Shown here piece after piece: positions 34,843-46,054 of a stretch of 64,000 bases of DNA. The translations under genes and the position numbers were made by a program. Numbering within the stretch: position 1 is the stretch's first letter; every line of letters begins with the position of its first letter. The notes beneath the pieces are model-generated. The model saw nothing but the letters and a program-made list of their open reading frames with translations, was not told the origin of the DNA and did no database searches. This DNA comes from Hibiscus mutabilis (taxonomy: Eukaryota > Streptophyta > Magnoliopsida > Malvales > Malvaceae). The DNA is taken from positions 16,551,608 through 16,615,607 of the forward strand of contig CM033726.1 of the NCBI GenBank assembly GCA_019671005.1, read 5' to 3'.

Positions 34843-37254
34843 TTCATCAAAATTTTGTCTCTTTAATGGTTTTTACAAAGTTTGCAGCTTGTTAAAGAAT
34901 GATGAAAGAAAAAAGAAAGAAAGTTGGGTCTTATTCAGTGGAAAATTTCTACTGTTAGCGACATGATGGATATAGTAGAAGACAAGAAAGTTCAGATAGA
35001 TTTGAACTTTTTGTTGTGTGGCATGATTCTAAGGCAACTATTGACAGAAGTTGTAACTCAAAAGACTTCATTTGTATTGAGGAAATTGGTGGGGGGAGCG
35101 GAGTGTGATTTTTCTTAAACAATATTTAAGAGAAGTTAATTATTTATAAAAAAAATTTGAATGATATTTAAGGGAAGTTAATTATTTATAAAATGATGTC
35201 AATTTATATATAAAGAGATATTAATTATATATATTTTTAATTTTTTATATATAAATTATATAAAAAAAATATAATTTTTAACAAATCTTGGGTGTTAATA
35301 GACACCTCATTTATGCATGTGGCTCTGCAATGCAATGCATCTGCAGAGTCAAGAAATAGTGGAAGAAGATATAACAACTGCCATGTGAGGGATTACTATC
35401 TTGTTTGACCTTTTATGCCAATTTTGAACAAAATTTTAACCATTTACGTCAAATGATTTCTGGGTTTTCTTTATAACTTTGTCTTTCTTTACATTCTTGT
35501 AGGTCGAGCAAAATACGATTCTTAAAATAATTATTTTTTTAAAATTTAAAATTATTCGAGTCAACTCAAATTGGTGTTTCGGATTTAAAATTCGAGTCAG
35601 TTTGATTTTTAAAAGATTGGACAACTCAAAATCCAAATATTAAAATTATGTTATTTTTCATCATTAATTAAGTAATTTGATTGTTTTGTGTTTTGGTCCA
35701 TGATTTCTTTGTTTCTTCTCTTCTTTCTTTTTTTTTGCTGTTGAAACTTTAATTGCTCTTTTTGACATTAATTTTTTTCTTTTTATAGTCCTTAACTTTG
35801 CATTTTATTCAATTTAATTCTCCAATTGTAACTCTTTTCAAATTCTTTTTCTCTCAGTTATTGACTCTTTCTACTCTCTTTAGTGCTTTGTACTCAAAAG
35901 CCTTCTTTTAAAAGTAATATTTTTAATATATTATATTTTTTAGATGGTACTTAATTTATTAAATAGCATTACAAATCTTACTTACATATGTATATTATAT
36001 ATGGTTAGAAAGAGTCATTTAAACTAGAACTGATTAGTACTATAATATTATAAATAAATACAATTAAATTTAAACAAAAATTCGAACAATTATATTTAAT
36101 TCGGCCCGGGTTGGCTCGACTTAGAAATTTTCAAATAAAATTTAAATAATAAAATATTATTTTTCAATTTGGCTAACTAGAATATTTTCACTAGACTCGA
36201 CTCGATCGAATACTCACGGTTACTTTATTATTATGTATATCCATTGTTTTAAATATACTTGTATTGGCTTCCCAATGGAGTTCTATGGGTTGAAAAAATC
36301 AATCATAGAATGATTTTATTCCATGTTTGGCCAATTTGTGGTCATGTCTATTCACAATCCGTATGTTTATTGTCTTCTTACAAAATGGAAAGTTTCAATT
36401 GCGTTTTGAACCAACGTGCTCCAAATTTGTTTTTATTACTTTTTGAGTCGCCTTTGGCCATCAAGTTTAGGTATAGGTTTAGGTTTATAATTTAAACTTT
36501 ATGGTTTAAAATTTTAAATTTTAAATATTAAACTTTAAGAATTAAGTTTAAAATAAATAAATTATAATTTTACACGATCTGTTTATAAAAAATAACTCTA
36601 TTTAAAGCAACCAATTGCTTACTTTACATTTTGTTCTTTATTAATCACAAGTATAATGATAAATTAGCTTTGAGTGTTTTTTTTTTTAATTGACTCTATT
36701 TTTTGAGTGGTACATGATTGCTTTTTTTACGTGACATTACATTTAATCATTGGCGGATCTAAACCTTATATCAAGTGAGTTCAAAAAAATCAACTAACTA
36801 AAAATTTTATAATATAAAAATAAAAAATTATTGAATATATTTAAATTTATCAAGCAACCTTACATTCCAGTAATTAATAATAATAAACTAACAAGAGGCA
36901 AAAAAAATACCGAAAGTTCTCTGCTAAGAACATACAATTTGGGTTTATCTTTGACTATTCATTTACTTTTTGACAATGAATTTTTTTGTCCATTAAAAAA
37001 TAAGACTTTAAAATAATTTGAATTTTAAAATATTATTTTTTGAACCAAAATAATTTAAAATAATAAAGAATCTAATTAAGTGGCCCACTATCATCATTTA
37101 CTCCACTTTCGTAGATATTATTTTTAATTTTTTGCTTAAGTTTGACCATTGAAATTCTATGTGGTTTCTCTCCTAAATTTACATACTATTTACAAAGATT
37201 TTCTAAACCCAAGTGGGGTCAATTGACCCTAAGGAACTTTTAAATCCGTCTCTG
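34843..37254. other. AT-rich region upstream of the kinase gene
   Basis: 'gaagttaattatttataaaa' occurs twice (near 35131 and 35174) and gives a possible TATA box for the minus-strand kinase gene about 300 bases before its start, which is only a guess. Around 35500-35620 and 36090-36215, 'tcgagtc'-rich phrases recur as in other dispersed repeats of the window. No gene seen. Confidence 0.4.
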
Positions 37255-38422
37255 TCGATCAAGTTGAGTCGAGTCGAGTAAAAAAATTAAGTTAGTCGAG
37301 TTGATGAGTCATATTTTATAACTCAAACTTTATTTAAAATTTTTTCGAGTTGAGTTGTTGAGTTTCTATAACCGTATATGATATACATGGCTCTGTTTGG
37401 TAAACAACTTTTTGAGCCAAAATTAGAGGTTTGAATCACTTTTAGAGGTTTGACCAATTAAATCCGCTAATTATGACGTTTGGTGAATAGAGGTTTGTAA
37501 GAGCGGTTTGGGGGTGAAACCTCTCAATTTAAAAAAGAAGCTAATAGGAGTTTTTGGGTTGTAAAGACTCTTTTACCCTTAACAATTAAAAAATTTCAAA
37601 TCAACCTATGCTTCAAATATCATTTAAATTTAATAATTAATTAAATTATATTAAAATAACTATATAAAAAGTAAAATAATATATAGATACTTGAAATATG
37701 CTTAGTAATGTTACATTAAAAAATAATTTTCATAATCTAATTAATATTAATAAATACAAAATATTGATAACTAGTAAACTATTCAAACAAGTATTGAATA
37801 TAAACATGTCCTTATATATCATTTTGCTTGTTCAAATAATCAAACAACTATCAGTTAATTTCACCAAACACTTTTATGCAAACAACTAATGCTTTTCTCT
37901 AGTCAAATCAGCTAATGCAATCAATTATCCGCTAATGTAATCAGCTATAAATTATCTGCTAATTGCCAAAAATGGTCATATTTTTTTCATATTTTTTCAT
38001 ATGTGATTTACTTATATCAGACAAAATTGAGAGACTCAACTCGAACTTGAAAATTAATCCTCTAATTACTAAAGAATTTTAGTTATTCGAAGTCCCATTT
38101 TATAACTCAAACTATATTTAATTTTTTTCGAGTTGAATTTTGCTAACACCTACAAAATCGTACGCAACGTCAATGAATAATTTTAAAATTGTAAAAACTA
38201 TTGACTTTTTTTACAAAATAATGTAAGGTTACTCAAATTGTCATATCAATAACAAAGCCAACACATTTTGTCACGTGAGATGCTACATGTCATGAAATTT
38301 TAATACTATATTCAATATATTTTTGTTAAAAACACAACAATATGATTGAAAATAAAAGATTGAGAGCAAAATGTAACTAAATAAAAAAATTAAGACAAAA
38401 TTGAAAAAATGTAAAATTTAAA
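37255..38422. repeat. Split dispersed repeat with direct halves
   Basis: 'cattttataactcaaact.tatttaa' with 'ttttttcgagttga' occurs near 37310-37360 and again near 38095-38140. The stretch between starts 'ggctctgtttggtaaac' at 37390 and may be an inserted small element, but I could not find a matching right end. No coding content. Confidence 0.4.
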
Positions 38423-39006
38423 GAGTAAATTAGATTGATGATCATTCAACTAGGACGCTTGCACTTTGATCACTAAACATTTAAAACTTGTATTGGAATG
38501 ACTAAACTTAAGAAATGCCTTCCTTTCCGTTACTTTCGTTAACTATACATGTTGTGGCATTAACGTCAGCGGAGTCAACATATCGTATATTATTTTCTTT
38601 AATAAATTAATCTCTCCAATAAGGTGAAGACGTGTGGTAAATTAATATGTTATAGTTGATGTTATAAATATATTCTTATAATGTTTTATAATTTATGTTA
38701 TAATTAATATAATTTCATAAAATAACTATAATTAATTTCAACCACAATTTAACGCAAATAGTATCCTTTTCAATTATATAATGACCACCTAGTTGAGCGT
38801 AGTGCTAATGTTAAACCCTTTTTTAGAAAAATACATATTTATTTTTATTGTACCAATAAGGTGACGACATGTTCACTCGCTTGTCGTTAATGATAGTGAT
38901 CAAAATAAAAACTTTCATTAAATTTAGTGACTTTAATTTTCAAGTTTTAAAAATTTAGTGACTAAAGTACAAATATACTATAATTTAGTGATAATAGACT
39001 TTACCC
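38423..39006. mobile_element. MITE with imperfect inverted ends, Mutator-like
   Basis: The left end 'gagtaaattagattgatgatcattcaac' and the inverted right end 'gggtaaagtctattatcactaaattat' are diverged inverted copies about 580 bp apart. Words of the kind 'agtgactaaa' and 'gtgatcaaaataaaa' near the ends are common in Mutator-like MITEs of dicots. No open frame. Confidence 0.55.
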
Positions 39007-39073
39007 AAAAAAATTGTACTTCATGACTTGCATTTCTCGAATGCATTTACTTATATCCTGATTGCTAGAAGGG

Positions 39074-39300
39074 TAAAATTTTGATACACGTATAAAATTT
39101 ATTTTACATAAGCTTGTATATTTACACTATAAAACCAAAATCATAAAATCCTAATTCTAAACTCTAAAAACTAAACTCTAAACATTCTACCCTAAATTCT
39201 AAATACTAACATTAATTCTGAACCCTAAAACTAAAAGGCTTGTGTAAGCAAAAGTTTATATAACTTGCGTATCAAAGTTTACATAGCTTGTGTATCAAAC
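39074..39300. repeat. Inverted repeat around a telomere-like core
   Basis: 'ttttgatacacgtat..ttacataagcttgta' on the left is mirrored by 'aggcttgtgtaagc..cgtatcaaag' on the right. The middle (39140-39235) is a degenerate run of 'ctaaactctaaa', 'accctaaa' and 'ctaaattctaa'. A similar core with the same right-hand words lies at 48310-48440. Confidence 0.6.
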
Positions 39301-39767
39301 TTTTAAAACTTAAAAATTAATGTCACTAAATTATTCTCAGTTTTCTAATTTGGTCACCAAAATATTATTTTGGAAAAATCGTGATTAACGTTACTTTTTT
39401 TGATATTTTGGTCATGACTGTTAAAAAATTAACGGCAATGCTGACGTTTATTTTTTTACTTTATATGTCACTTTCTCTCTTCTCGTCAATAGTCCATGTA
39501 TTATTTTTTAGGGTAAATAACATCATTAGTCACTAAATTATTCTTGTTTTTTTTTTATTTTGATTACCGAATTATTTTTTGGTAAAATCGTCACTAATGT
39601 TACATTCTTTTTCTATTTTTGATTGCAAATCCTTAAAAATTAAAATTCTCAAAAGGGTGAAAGGGAATTCGAACACTGGACCTCATGTAACCTTAAGTTT
39701 GTTATAATTTCACCAAAGTTTATATTTAACTTATACTCTTAATTAAATAAAACCAAAGAAAATAATA

Positions 39768-39838
39768 GTGTACAGGGAATCAAACTTGAGACTTCTATGT
39801 AAGAAGTCCAAGTGCCTAACCACTAAGCCACTAATCAA
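39768..39838 (-). mobile_element. tRNA-like SINE piece
   Basis: Minus strand reads 'tagtggcttagtggttaggc' (A-box-like) and, after about 35 bases, 'aagtttgattcc' (B-box-like). The spacing fits a polymerase III internal promoter. The ends are not defined. Another B-box-like piece without an A box lies near 39665-39680. Confidence 0.5.
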
Positions 39839-40089
39839 ACTATACAACCAGTATATATTTAACCAAACTAATATTTAACTTAAATTGTGATTAAAATCGA
39901 AAGGCAACTTATAATTATTTTCTCACTTCATTTAGGAATAAAATAAAATGATTAAATCACTATTTATTTTTTATAAAATTAATATTAAATCATTTTAAAA
40001 ATTAAATTTTCAATATTTATTTAAGATATAATATAAATTTTAAATTAATTAAAAATAACTATTTATATTTAAATTTAATATTTTATTTT

Positions 40090-40225
40090 TCTGAACAATT
40101 TCTACCTATTGGAGAGAGAAGGAAAATTTTGCTCCTACAAGGTCTTGAACCCACAACCTAGGAGAAGGGGAGGATATCAACTGAGAGCTTTAACCATTTA
40201 ACCACTTGCTCTAGATAATGTTGAC
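40090..40225 (-). mobile_element. Second copy of the SINE at 31470-31599, inverted
   Basis: The minus strand gives 'tctagagcaagtggttaaatggttaaagctctcagttga', 'ctccccttctcctag', 'ttgtgggttcaag' and 'taggtagaaattgttc', matching the other copy along its whole length. The flanks are AT-rich and a target duplication cannot be fixed. Confidence 0.8.
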
Positions 40226-40382
40226 AAATTTATTAATTTAATTTTTAAATAGTATTTAATTGGTTGAAATACATGTGAGCCAAGTAAAGTTTATATTAAC
40301 ATTTAATTGGTTAGTATATATGTTAGATCAAAATTTATATTAGATAAATAATTAGTTAAATATACATTTTCGTGAAAATATA

Positions 40383-40450
40383 AAATATTGTGGCCTTGGC
40401 ATAGTGGTTAGATAAACTTTTAGAGGTCTAAAGTTCAATTCATCCGGTAT
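40383..40450 (+). mobile_element. tRNA-like SINE piece
   Basis: 'ttggcatagtggttaga' resembles an A box and 'aaagttcaattc' a B box, about 45 bases apart. It lies just left of the Harbinger-like element. The ends are not defined. Confidence 0.45.
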
Positions 40451-40491
40451 CCGCTTGTGCACTCTAATTTCTTTTGGTTTTATATTTTTAA

Positions 40492-41526
40492 GGGGACGTT
40501 TAATTCACGAAAAAAATTATTACCCTGGTAATAATTTTATTCAAAATCTTATTTTTATGTTTGGTTTGTCCTCATTTTCACCAACCCGGAAAAGATTATT
40601 ACTAACAGTAGCGGTTTTTTGTCAACAATCCAGTAATGTGATTCCCACCTTTTTCTTAGGTATTTGTCAATTCCTGTCACTTTGGACAAAATTACCTTTG
40701 AAGTAATGAGTTTTTTTTAATTTGGATCCTTTGTAGCAAATTTAAATGGCGTAAATTTATTAAATAATTTATTTCATATTAGTTTAATATTTAAATGGTT
40801 TTACAAATATTTAAAAAGTATTTTAATATTTAAATAAAAGAAAAAAATTATGACTATGAAAATTTTCGATGAAATTTCTAAATATTTTATAAAATTTTTA
40901 TAAAGTTTTGGTAAAAAAATAAAATAGACACCTAGCATATTACAAGGAGAATCTTTGAGTTTATTGATTTTATGTTCTATTTTCATAGAAATTCTCGCAA
41001 CTTAGTTTCATGATACGATCATCATCTGTTATTTACTATTTTTTCTTAAATTTGTGCAAATTTATTATTCATTTTATTATTTCAATTGTGCTTTAATATT
41101 TGGGGAGTATATTTATTTAAAAATTATTTTATATTAGTTTAATATTTAAATGTTGTTACCCATTAAATATTTATATATTTGAATTTAATTATAATAATTT
41201 TAATATCAATAGAATATATATTTCATATTTTTATACTAATTATATTAGTAATATGCTAAGTATAATTGTATGAATCTTCAGGCAAATATTTTAAAATTAA
41301 TATTGAAAGTTTAACTCGTTAAAAAGAAAATGTATCACAAGGACAATATAGTAAAATTTACATCCAAGTAATCTTATATTCCCTTAACCAAATAATGTAA
41401 TCTTACATTCCTACCAAATAAACCAAACAAGGTAATCTAACATTCCCAGTAATATCTCAGGTAATGTTACATTCTGGGAATCTTATTCCCAAGGGTAATC
41501 TTACATTCCGTGAACCAAACGCACCC
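40492..41526. mobile_element. PIF/Harbinger-like non-autonomous element (1035 bp)
   Basis: The left end GGGGACGTTTAATTCACG and the inverted right end GGGTGCGTTTGGTTCACGG are terminal inverted repeats with a few mismatches. TAA flanks both sides (40489-40491 and 41527-41529), the three-base target typical of PIF/Harbinger elements. The right part holds several copies of 'taatcttacattcc'. No transposase frame is present. Confidence 0.8.
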
Positions 41527-41576
41527 TAAGAGTATAACTTAAATATAAAGTTTGGTGAAATTATAATAAATTTCAG

Positions 41577-41640
41577 GGTTAGTTTAGTGGTTAAGCATCT
41601 ATATTCTTTTGCAAAAGGTTCAGGATTTGAATCTACTCTT
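41577..41640 (+). mobile_element. tRNA-like SINE piece in the right inverted arm
   Basis: 'ggttagtttagtggttaagc' (A-box-like) is followed at about 35 bases by 'aggatttgaatc' (B-box-like). It lies within the right arm of the 39335-41990 structure. The left arm has only a partial counterpart. Confidence 0.5.
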
Positions 41641-41990
41641 ATCTTTTTGAGCAATTTAATTTTTACCTATCAATGACCAAAATGAAAAAAAATATTTGTG
41701 ACGATTTTGTTAAAAAATAGTTCAGTGACCAATATAGAAAAGCGGAAATAGTTATGATATTTTTTATCCTAAAAAATAACACATGTATTGCTGACGAGGA
41801 GAGGGAAAATAGCGTAGAAAATAAAAGAATATACGTCAGTATCACCTTTAACTTTTTAACGTCCGGTGACCAAAATAGAAAATAATATAACATAGGTGAC
41901 GATTTTGAAAAAAAAATTGTTTGATGACAAAAATAGAAAAATAAAAAAAATTTAATAACTAATGATGTTGTTTAAATATACCAACAAACA

Positions 41991-42819
41991 ATTGAAATCA
42001 TAGAAGAAAAGGAACGTATGGGGGATTATTTGGACAGAATAGATTGGACTTTTGTAAGTTATATAATTAAAAAAGTAGATTTAGAAGTGCATGAAGGGAC
42101 AGTATAATTCTCTTGTTCAACAATTAGGAAAACCATCAAAATCCAAATCCAACTCACCTTTTGGTTTTTGTATCATCTGCGATCAACCACACTATCTCTC
42201 ATAGAATAAAATCAAATGAGGGTGAGCCCACCACACTCACAAGGTAAGAACTAAGAAGAAAAAAAATAATTGTTTTCTCATGTTAGTTGAATTAACATGT
42301 GAGAGGGCAGCAGCAAGTAAGGAAAATGCTTCTCAAAAACCCAATAAATGTTTACCTTCCTCCATAATTTGTATGATAATTATTTTGGCGTATTTGTTGG
42401 TTTCTGAAATGATTGATCTAGGTGACATTGCAGATGTTGCCTTAAGAGCAGGGCAGAGCTGCAAAATGGGTGATTGTCCTGAATTGCCTCATCCCCAGAG
42501 AGAGAGAAAAAAAAGAGCAGCAGTTTCTGAAATAAATTATGATATGATACGATGATGAAAAAGAAGGGAGAGAGGTGGGGAAATGTTGATCTAAACTTTA
42601 ATGGCGAACAACTTCAATTATGAGGGAAGGGACCAATGAGTGAATGCTAAAGCGAACGGTGGTTTTGGATTTGGTGGGCTGTGGTCCTTGCTGCTGTTAA
42701 CAAATAATGGAGGATTTGTACACATTTCTGGTATTGAAAAAGTATTGCATCTTTTTCATGGGGAAGGGTCAGGAAACTTTTTATGTTTAGGTTGAGGTCA
42801 CTGTCCTTACTGTTGGTAC
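41991..42819 (+). other. Unassigned stretch with a 91-codon open frame
   Basis: An open frame at 42280-42555 would encode a peptide with one hydrophobic segment (SIICMIIILAYLLVSEM), then CKMGDCPE and a basic tail. The hydrophobic segment lies about 30 residues in, so it could be a membrane anchor or, from an inner Met, a signal peptide. I do not recognise a family, and chance cannot be excluded. The rest of the stretch shows nothing. Confidence 0.2.
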
Positions 42820-43551
42820 GAGTTGGAGCTGCGGTTTGCGAGATCATGTGAGACGTGATTATCCACGGTTGGCTAGGGATGGGCAGGCTCATGCGCCTGT
42901 TATTGCCCCACAGAAAGGTCGTGAGTGCGGTCAAGCTAATTTTTTAGCGTAAGGATGAAGGTTAGAGGACTGTTGTTCATACAGTGGTAGTTCAACCTGA
43001 GGGTGGTGGACCTACAAGGATATACGCGCATCGTGAGGGAAGGAATGATAATGATATGATTGCAGGTACTTTTACTTTGCAGTTCATATCATTAATTTCT
43101 TTGATAGATTTTGGTTCTACGCATTCATACACTTTACGTGAGCATGCACGTCTGCTTAATATACCTGTAGAAGTGTTAAATGTGGGTATGCGAGTAACTA
43201 GTTCTTTTGAAGAGACAATAGTCCCTAGGAGGTTGTTTAGGAGATGTCCTTTGGAAGTTCAAGGTCATGTGTTTGTGGCTGATTTGATGAAGTTGTTTCA
43301 TGGTTTTGATGCAATCTTGGGTATGGATTGGTTGTTGGAGCATAGGGTTGTGGTCGATTTTGAGACTACGCAAGTTTTGTTGAAACTTGCTAAGGATTAT
43401 GAAGTGGTGGTCATGGGCGAGAATGTTAAATTCTTGTCTAATGTAATTTCGGCTTTAGAAGCACAAATATTGTTGGAGCTTTGGGGTCAAGCATATATGG
43501 CCTATGTTATGAACTCAAACATGAAGGAAGTGCGTGTTCAGGATATCCGTA
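42820..43551 (+). pseudogene. Ty3/gypsy gag end and protease fragment
   Basis: A zinc-knuckle remnant (SCGLRDHVRRDYPR) near 42826-42870 leads, after a broken linker, into the open frame 42984-43562. Its retropepsin core reads SLIDFGSTHSYTLREHARLL, where the usual D-S-G is D-F-G. GMDWLLEHRVVVDFETTQVL follows at 43320-43380. The family resembles the chromovirus protease in this window but is a different copy. The recognisable gypsy sequence ends at VQDIR near 43551, where LINE sequence starts on the other strand. Confidence 0.85.
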
Positions 43552-45535
43552 AGCAGACTTGACAGAGAAACGGTGAGACGTCTCTTGTTTCCAACCAATA
43601 GAATCCGCAGGCAAACAGAAAGACGGGCCCTTCACGGCCGTAAGTCTCAACAGTACATGAGTAGGCATCAAGTGTTGAAATCGCGACCACAACCAATTCC
43701 CCTGATCGTTGCACATATTGGCCACCGAAGCATGACCGGTCGCATAAACCAAATTAGTCGGGACATGTAAAATCTGTGGACCAACCTCAGCAATCCATGT
43801 GTCGAACCAGAAATCCACACTATTAGCATTCCCAATATTCCATGTAATGTTATGGCATATATCCTCCCAAACCAAACTGTGACGCTTCCAAAGACGAGAA
43901 CAATTTTAGTTACGCAATACATCCATGATACCTTCAACATATTTATATTTCATGCGAAGGAATCGAACCCATAAAACCTTAGGCTTAGCCAGAAAATTAA
44001 AGGCCAATTTTATTAGGAACGCCTTATTCTAAGTCGCAAGTTTCCAAAACCAAGACCACCTTGCTCTAATAGTTTACAAGCATCATCCCAATGAAACAAA
44101 TGAACACCATTTCTATCCGATGTAATACCCCAAATAAAACGCCGAAATAAACGTTCTAATTCAAGATGTCTTTTTCAGAAGTAAAGTTGACTGTGTCATG
44201 TAAGATGGAATTGCTGCCAATACTGATTTCGCCAAAGTGGTATGGCCCGCTAACGATAAAGATTTCGCCTTCCAACCACTCAACTTCCTCTGTACCATCT
44301 GAATCAAGTACTAATAGGTTACAATGGTAACACGCCGGTGAATTAAAGTAACTCCTAAATATTTCCCAAGGTCAGATACCTCAGAGAAGCCCAAGAAAGT
44401 ATTGATCACCTGTCTGATCAGTAGTGGATTATTTTTAAAGAAAAAAATATTAGTCTTTGCAAGACTTGCTTTATGTACCGACTTGAACCAAAACATATCA
44501 AGAATATATCGTATCAGAACCGACTGTTCATACAAAGCTTCTACAAATAAGCAAGATCACATGCAAAGAAAAGATAGAAAATACCCGAGCTATCTTTTGA
44601 GGTACGGAATGATTTTCATTGACCATTTACCACCGATGCTTGAATCACATGCGCTAATCTTTCCATGAAGATGACAAAAATATAAGGAGATAGAGGATCC
44701 TCTTGACGAATGCCCCGGGATGGTATAAAAGCCTTAGTGGTCGAACCATTCCATAGAATCTGGATAGACGCAGAGGAAATGCAATTCATAATAAGATGAC
44801 AGAGAGAATCCAGGATGCCAATATCCAATAAAGTATCATCCACAAAACTCCACTCCAGACAATCATAAGCCTTCTCGATATTGATTTTGATTGGCATCCA
44901 GCCCTTCTTACCATATTTGCACCGCATAGAATGCATAACATCCTGGGTAATAACAATATTATCAATGATAGATTTACCTGGAACGAAACTTGTCTGGTTT
45001 TCAGCGATTCGGATAGGAAAAAAGGCTTAAGACGGTTAACAATAATCTTCGTGATGGCCTTGTATATAACATTGCAAAGCCCAATAGAAAGAAACTGTGA
45101 TATTCTCTCTGGGGACGCCACCTTTGGCAAAAGAACTAAGAGGGTCTTATTCAGATTGGATTGTAATACCCAGAAACAAAGATCTGGCGAATAAACTTAA
45201 TGACCGAATCCCCCCACAATCGACCAATTCTTGTGAAAAAACACCGCGTGGAGACCATCCACACCCAGTGCTTTGAGGACCTTGGTATAATCCTCTTCAT
45301 CAACAAACTTCACTAAAAATAATTCTTATCCAAGTCAGCCCCTCTAGGATTCCATAAACTATTAATTCTTGTCCATAAAGTCTTGTAACCAATGGATCGT
45401 GCTAGCAGACGAACGATAATTGTATTTCGCATATTACGATCAATCTAATCGTGAACTCGGTTAGAGAAACGGATACGAGGAAATGGACCAGACTCATCCA
45501 CAAGAACATTATCATCAAGAATAACAACTTCCTCT
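43552..45535 (-). pseudogene. LINE (L1-type) reverse transcriptase remnant
   Basis: LINEs copy their RNA directly at a nicked target. Minus-strand blocks in order: a pre-RT region ending near 45404, PKVASPERISQFLSIGLCNV and YKAITKIIVNRLKPFF (about 44990-45130), KINIEKAYDCLEWSFVDDTL (44830-44890), and SRGIRQEDPLSPYIFVIFME (44655-44720). After that come a zinc-finger-like part (44311-44535) and the C-terminal WKQETSHRFSVKSAYG. Frames change several times and the FADD active-site region is not clean, so it is inactive. The CACTA element at 45536 cuts its 5' side; the LINE resumes at 48074. Confidence 0.9.
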
Positions 45536-45554
45536 CACTACAGCAAAACACGTC

Positions 45555-45790
45555 TTTAGCAGCGTTTTTTAGTCCTATAGCGGCATTTTTTAGTGTCGCT
45601 AAAAACTTTCCCGACACTTAAGAAAGCACCGCAAGAAGTACCGTTGAAACCAGCGCCGCAATAGTTCGCGGCGTTTACGGATAAAAAATTCCGCGCCGCT
45701 AATAACTGTCTTTTAGTGGCGTTTATAAAAACAAAAGACGCAAAAAAACATGTTCTTTAGTGGCGTTTGTAAAAAAAGTCGCGAATGACA
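45555..45790. repeat. CACTA left subterminal repeats
   Basis: Repeated forms of 'agcagcgtttttta', 'agcggcattttttag', 'cgcggcgtttacgg' and 'agtggcgttt' lie next to the left end. They are the likely transposase binding region. Confidence 0.8.
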
Positions 45791-46054
45791 CCATTACTCC
45801 AAAAAAAATATAAATCATAGATTCAAATTATTTGTTAAATAAAATATTTATTTCATCCCAAAAATATATTATCACAATTAACTTACAATATTTGTAAAAC
45901 AAAAGATTTATTTCATTACAAAAAGTACATTTTGTCACAATTTAATCTCTATATATTTTATTCCCAAAACAAATGGAGCCTGTCGACTGGTAATAATAAA
46001 CCAAAGCAAGAGTTGAAGAAAACATGACATAAAACAGAACATGCAGAAGCAAAC

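Larger units (their letters stand above)
39335..41990. mobile_element. Large inverted-repeat structure, possibly an old Mutator-like element
   Basis: The left arm (39335-39745) and the right arm (41527-41990, inverted) share the phrases 'attttggtcac', 'aaaatcgtcac', 'gtattattttttag.gtaaa', 'aacatcattagt' and 'ttataatttcaccaaa.tttatattta'. The right arm stops exactly where the Harbinger-like element ends, so the latter was inserted beside or inside it. Several tRNA-like pieces lie inside. The arms are well diverged, so the structure is old, and its exact ends are uncertain. Confidence 0.5.

Noticed and set aside
37390..38000. hAT-type MITE beginning 'ggctctgtttggtaaac'
   Set aside because: I could not find an inverted right end or an 8-bp target duplication.
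40090..41640. Functional tRNA genes
   Set aside because: A- and B-box-like words are present, but no cloverleaf with proper acceptor and anticodon stems can be drawn, and the copies repeat as SINEs.
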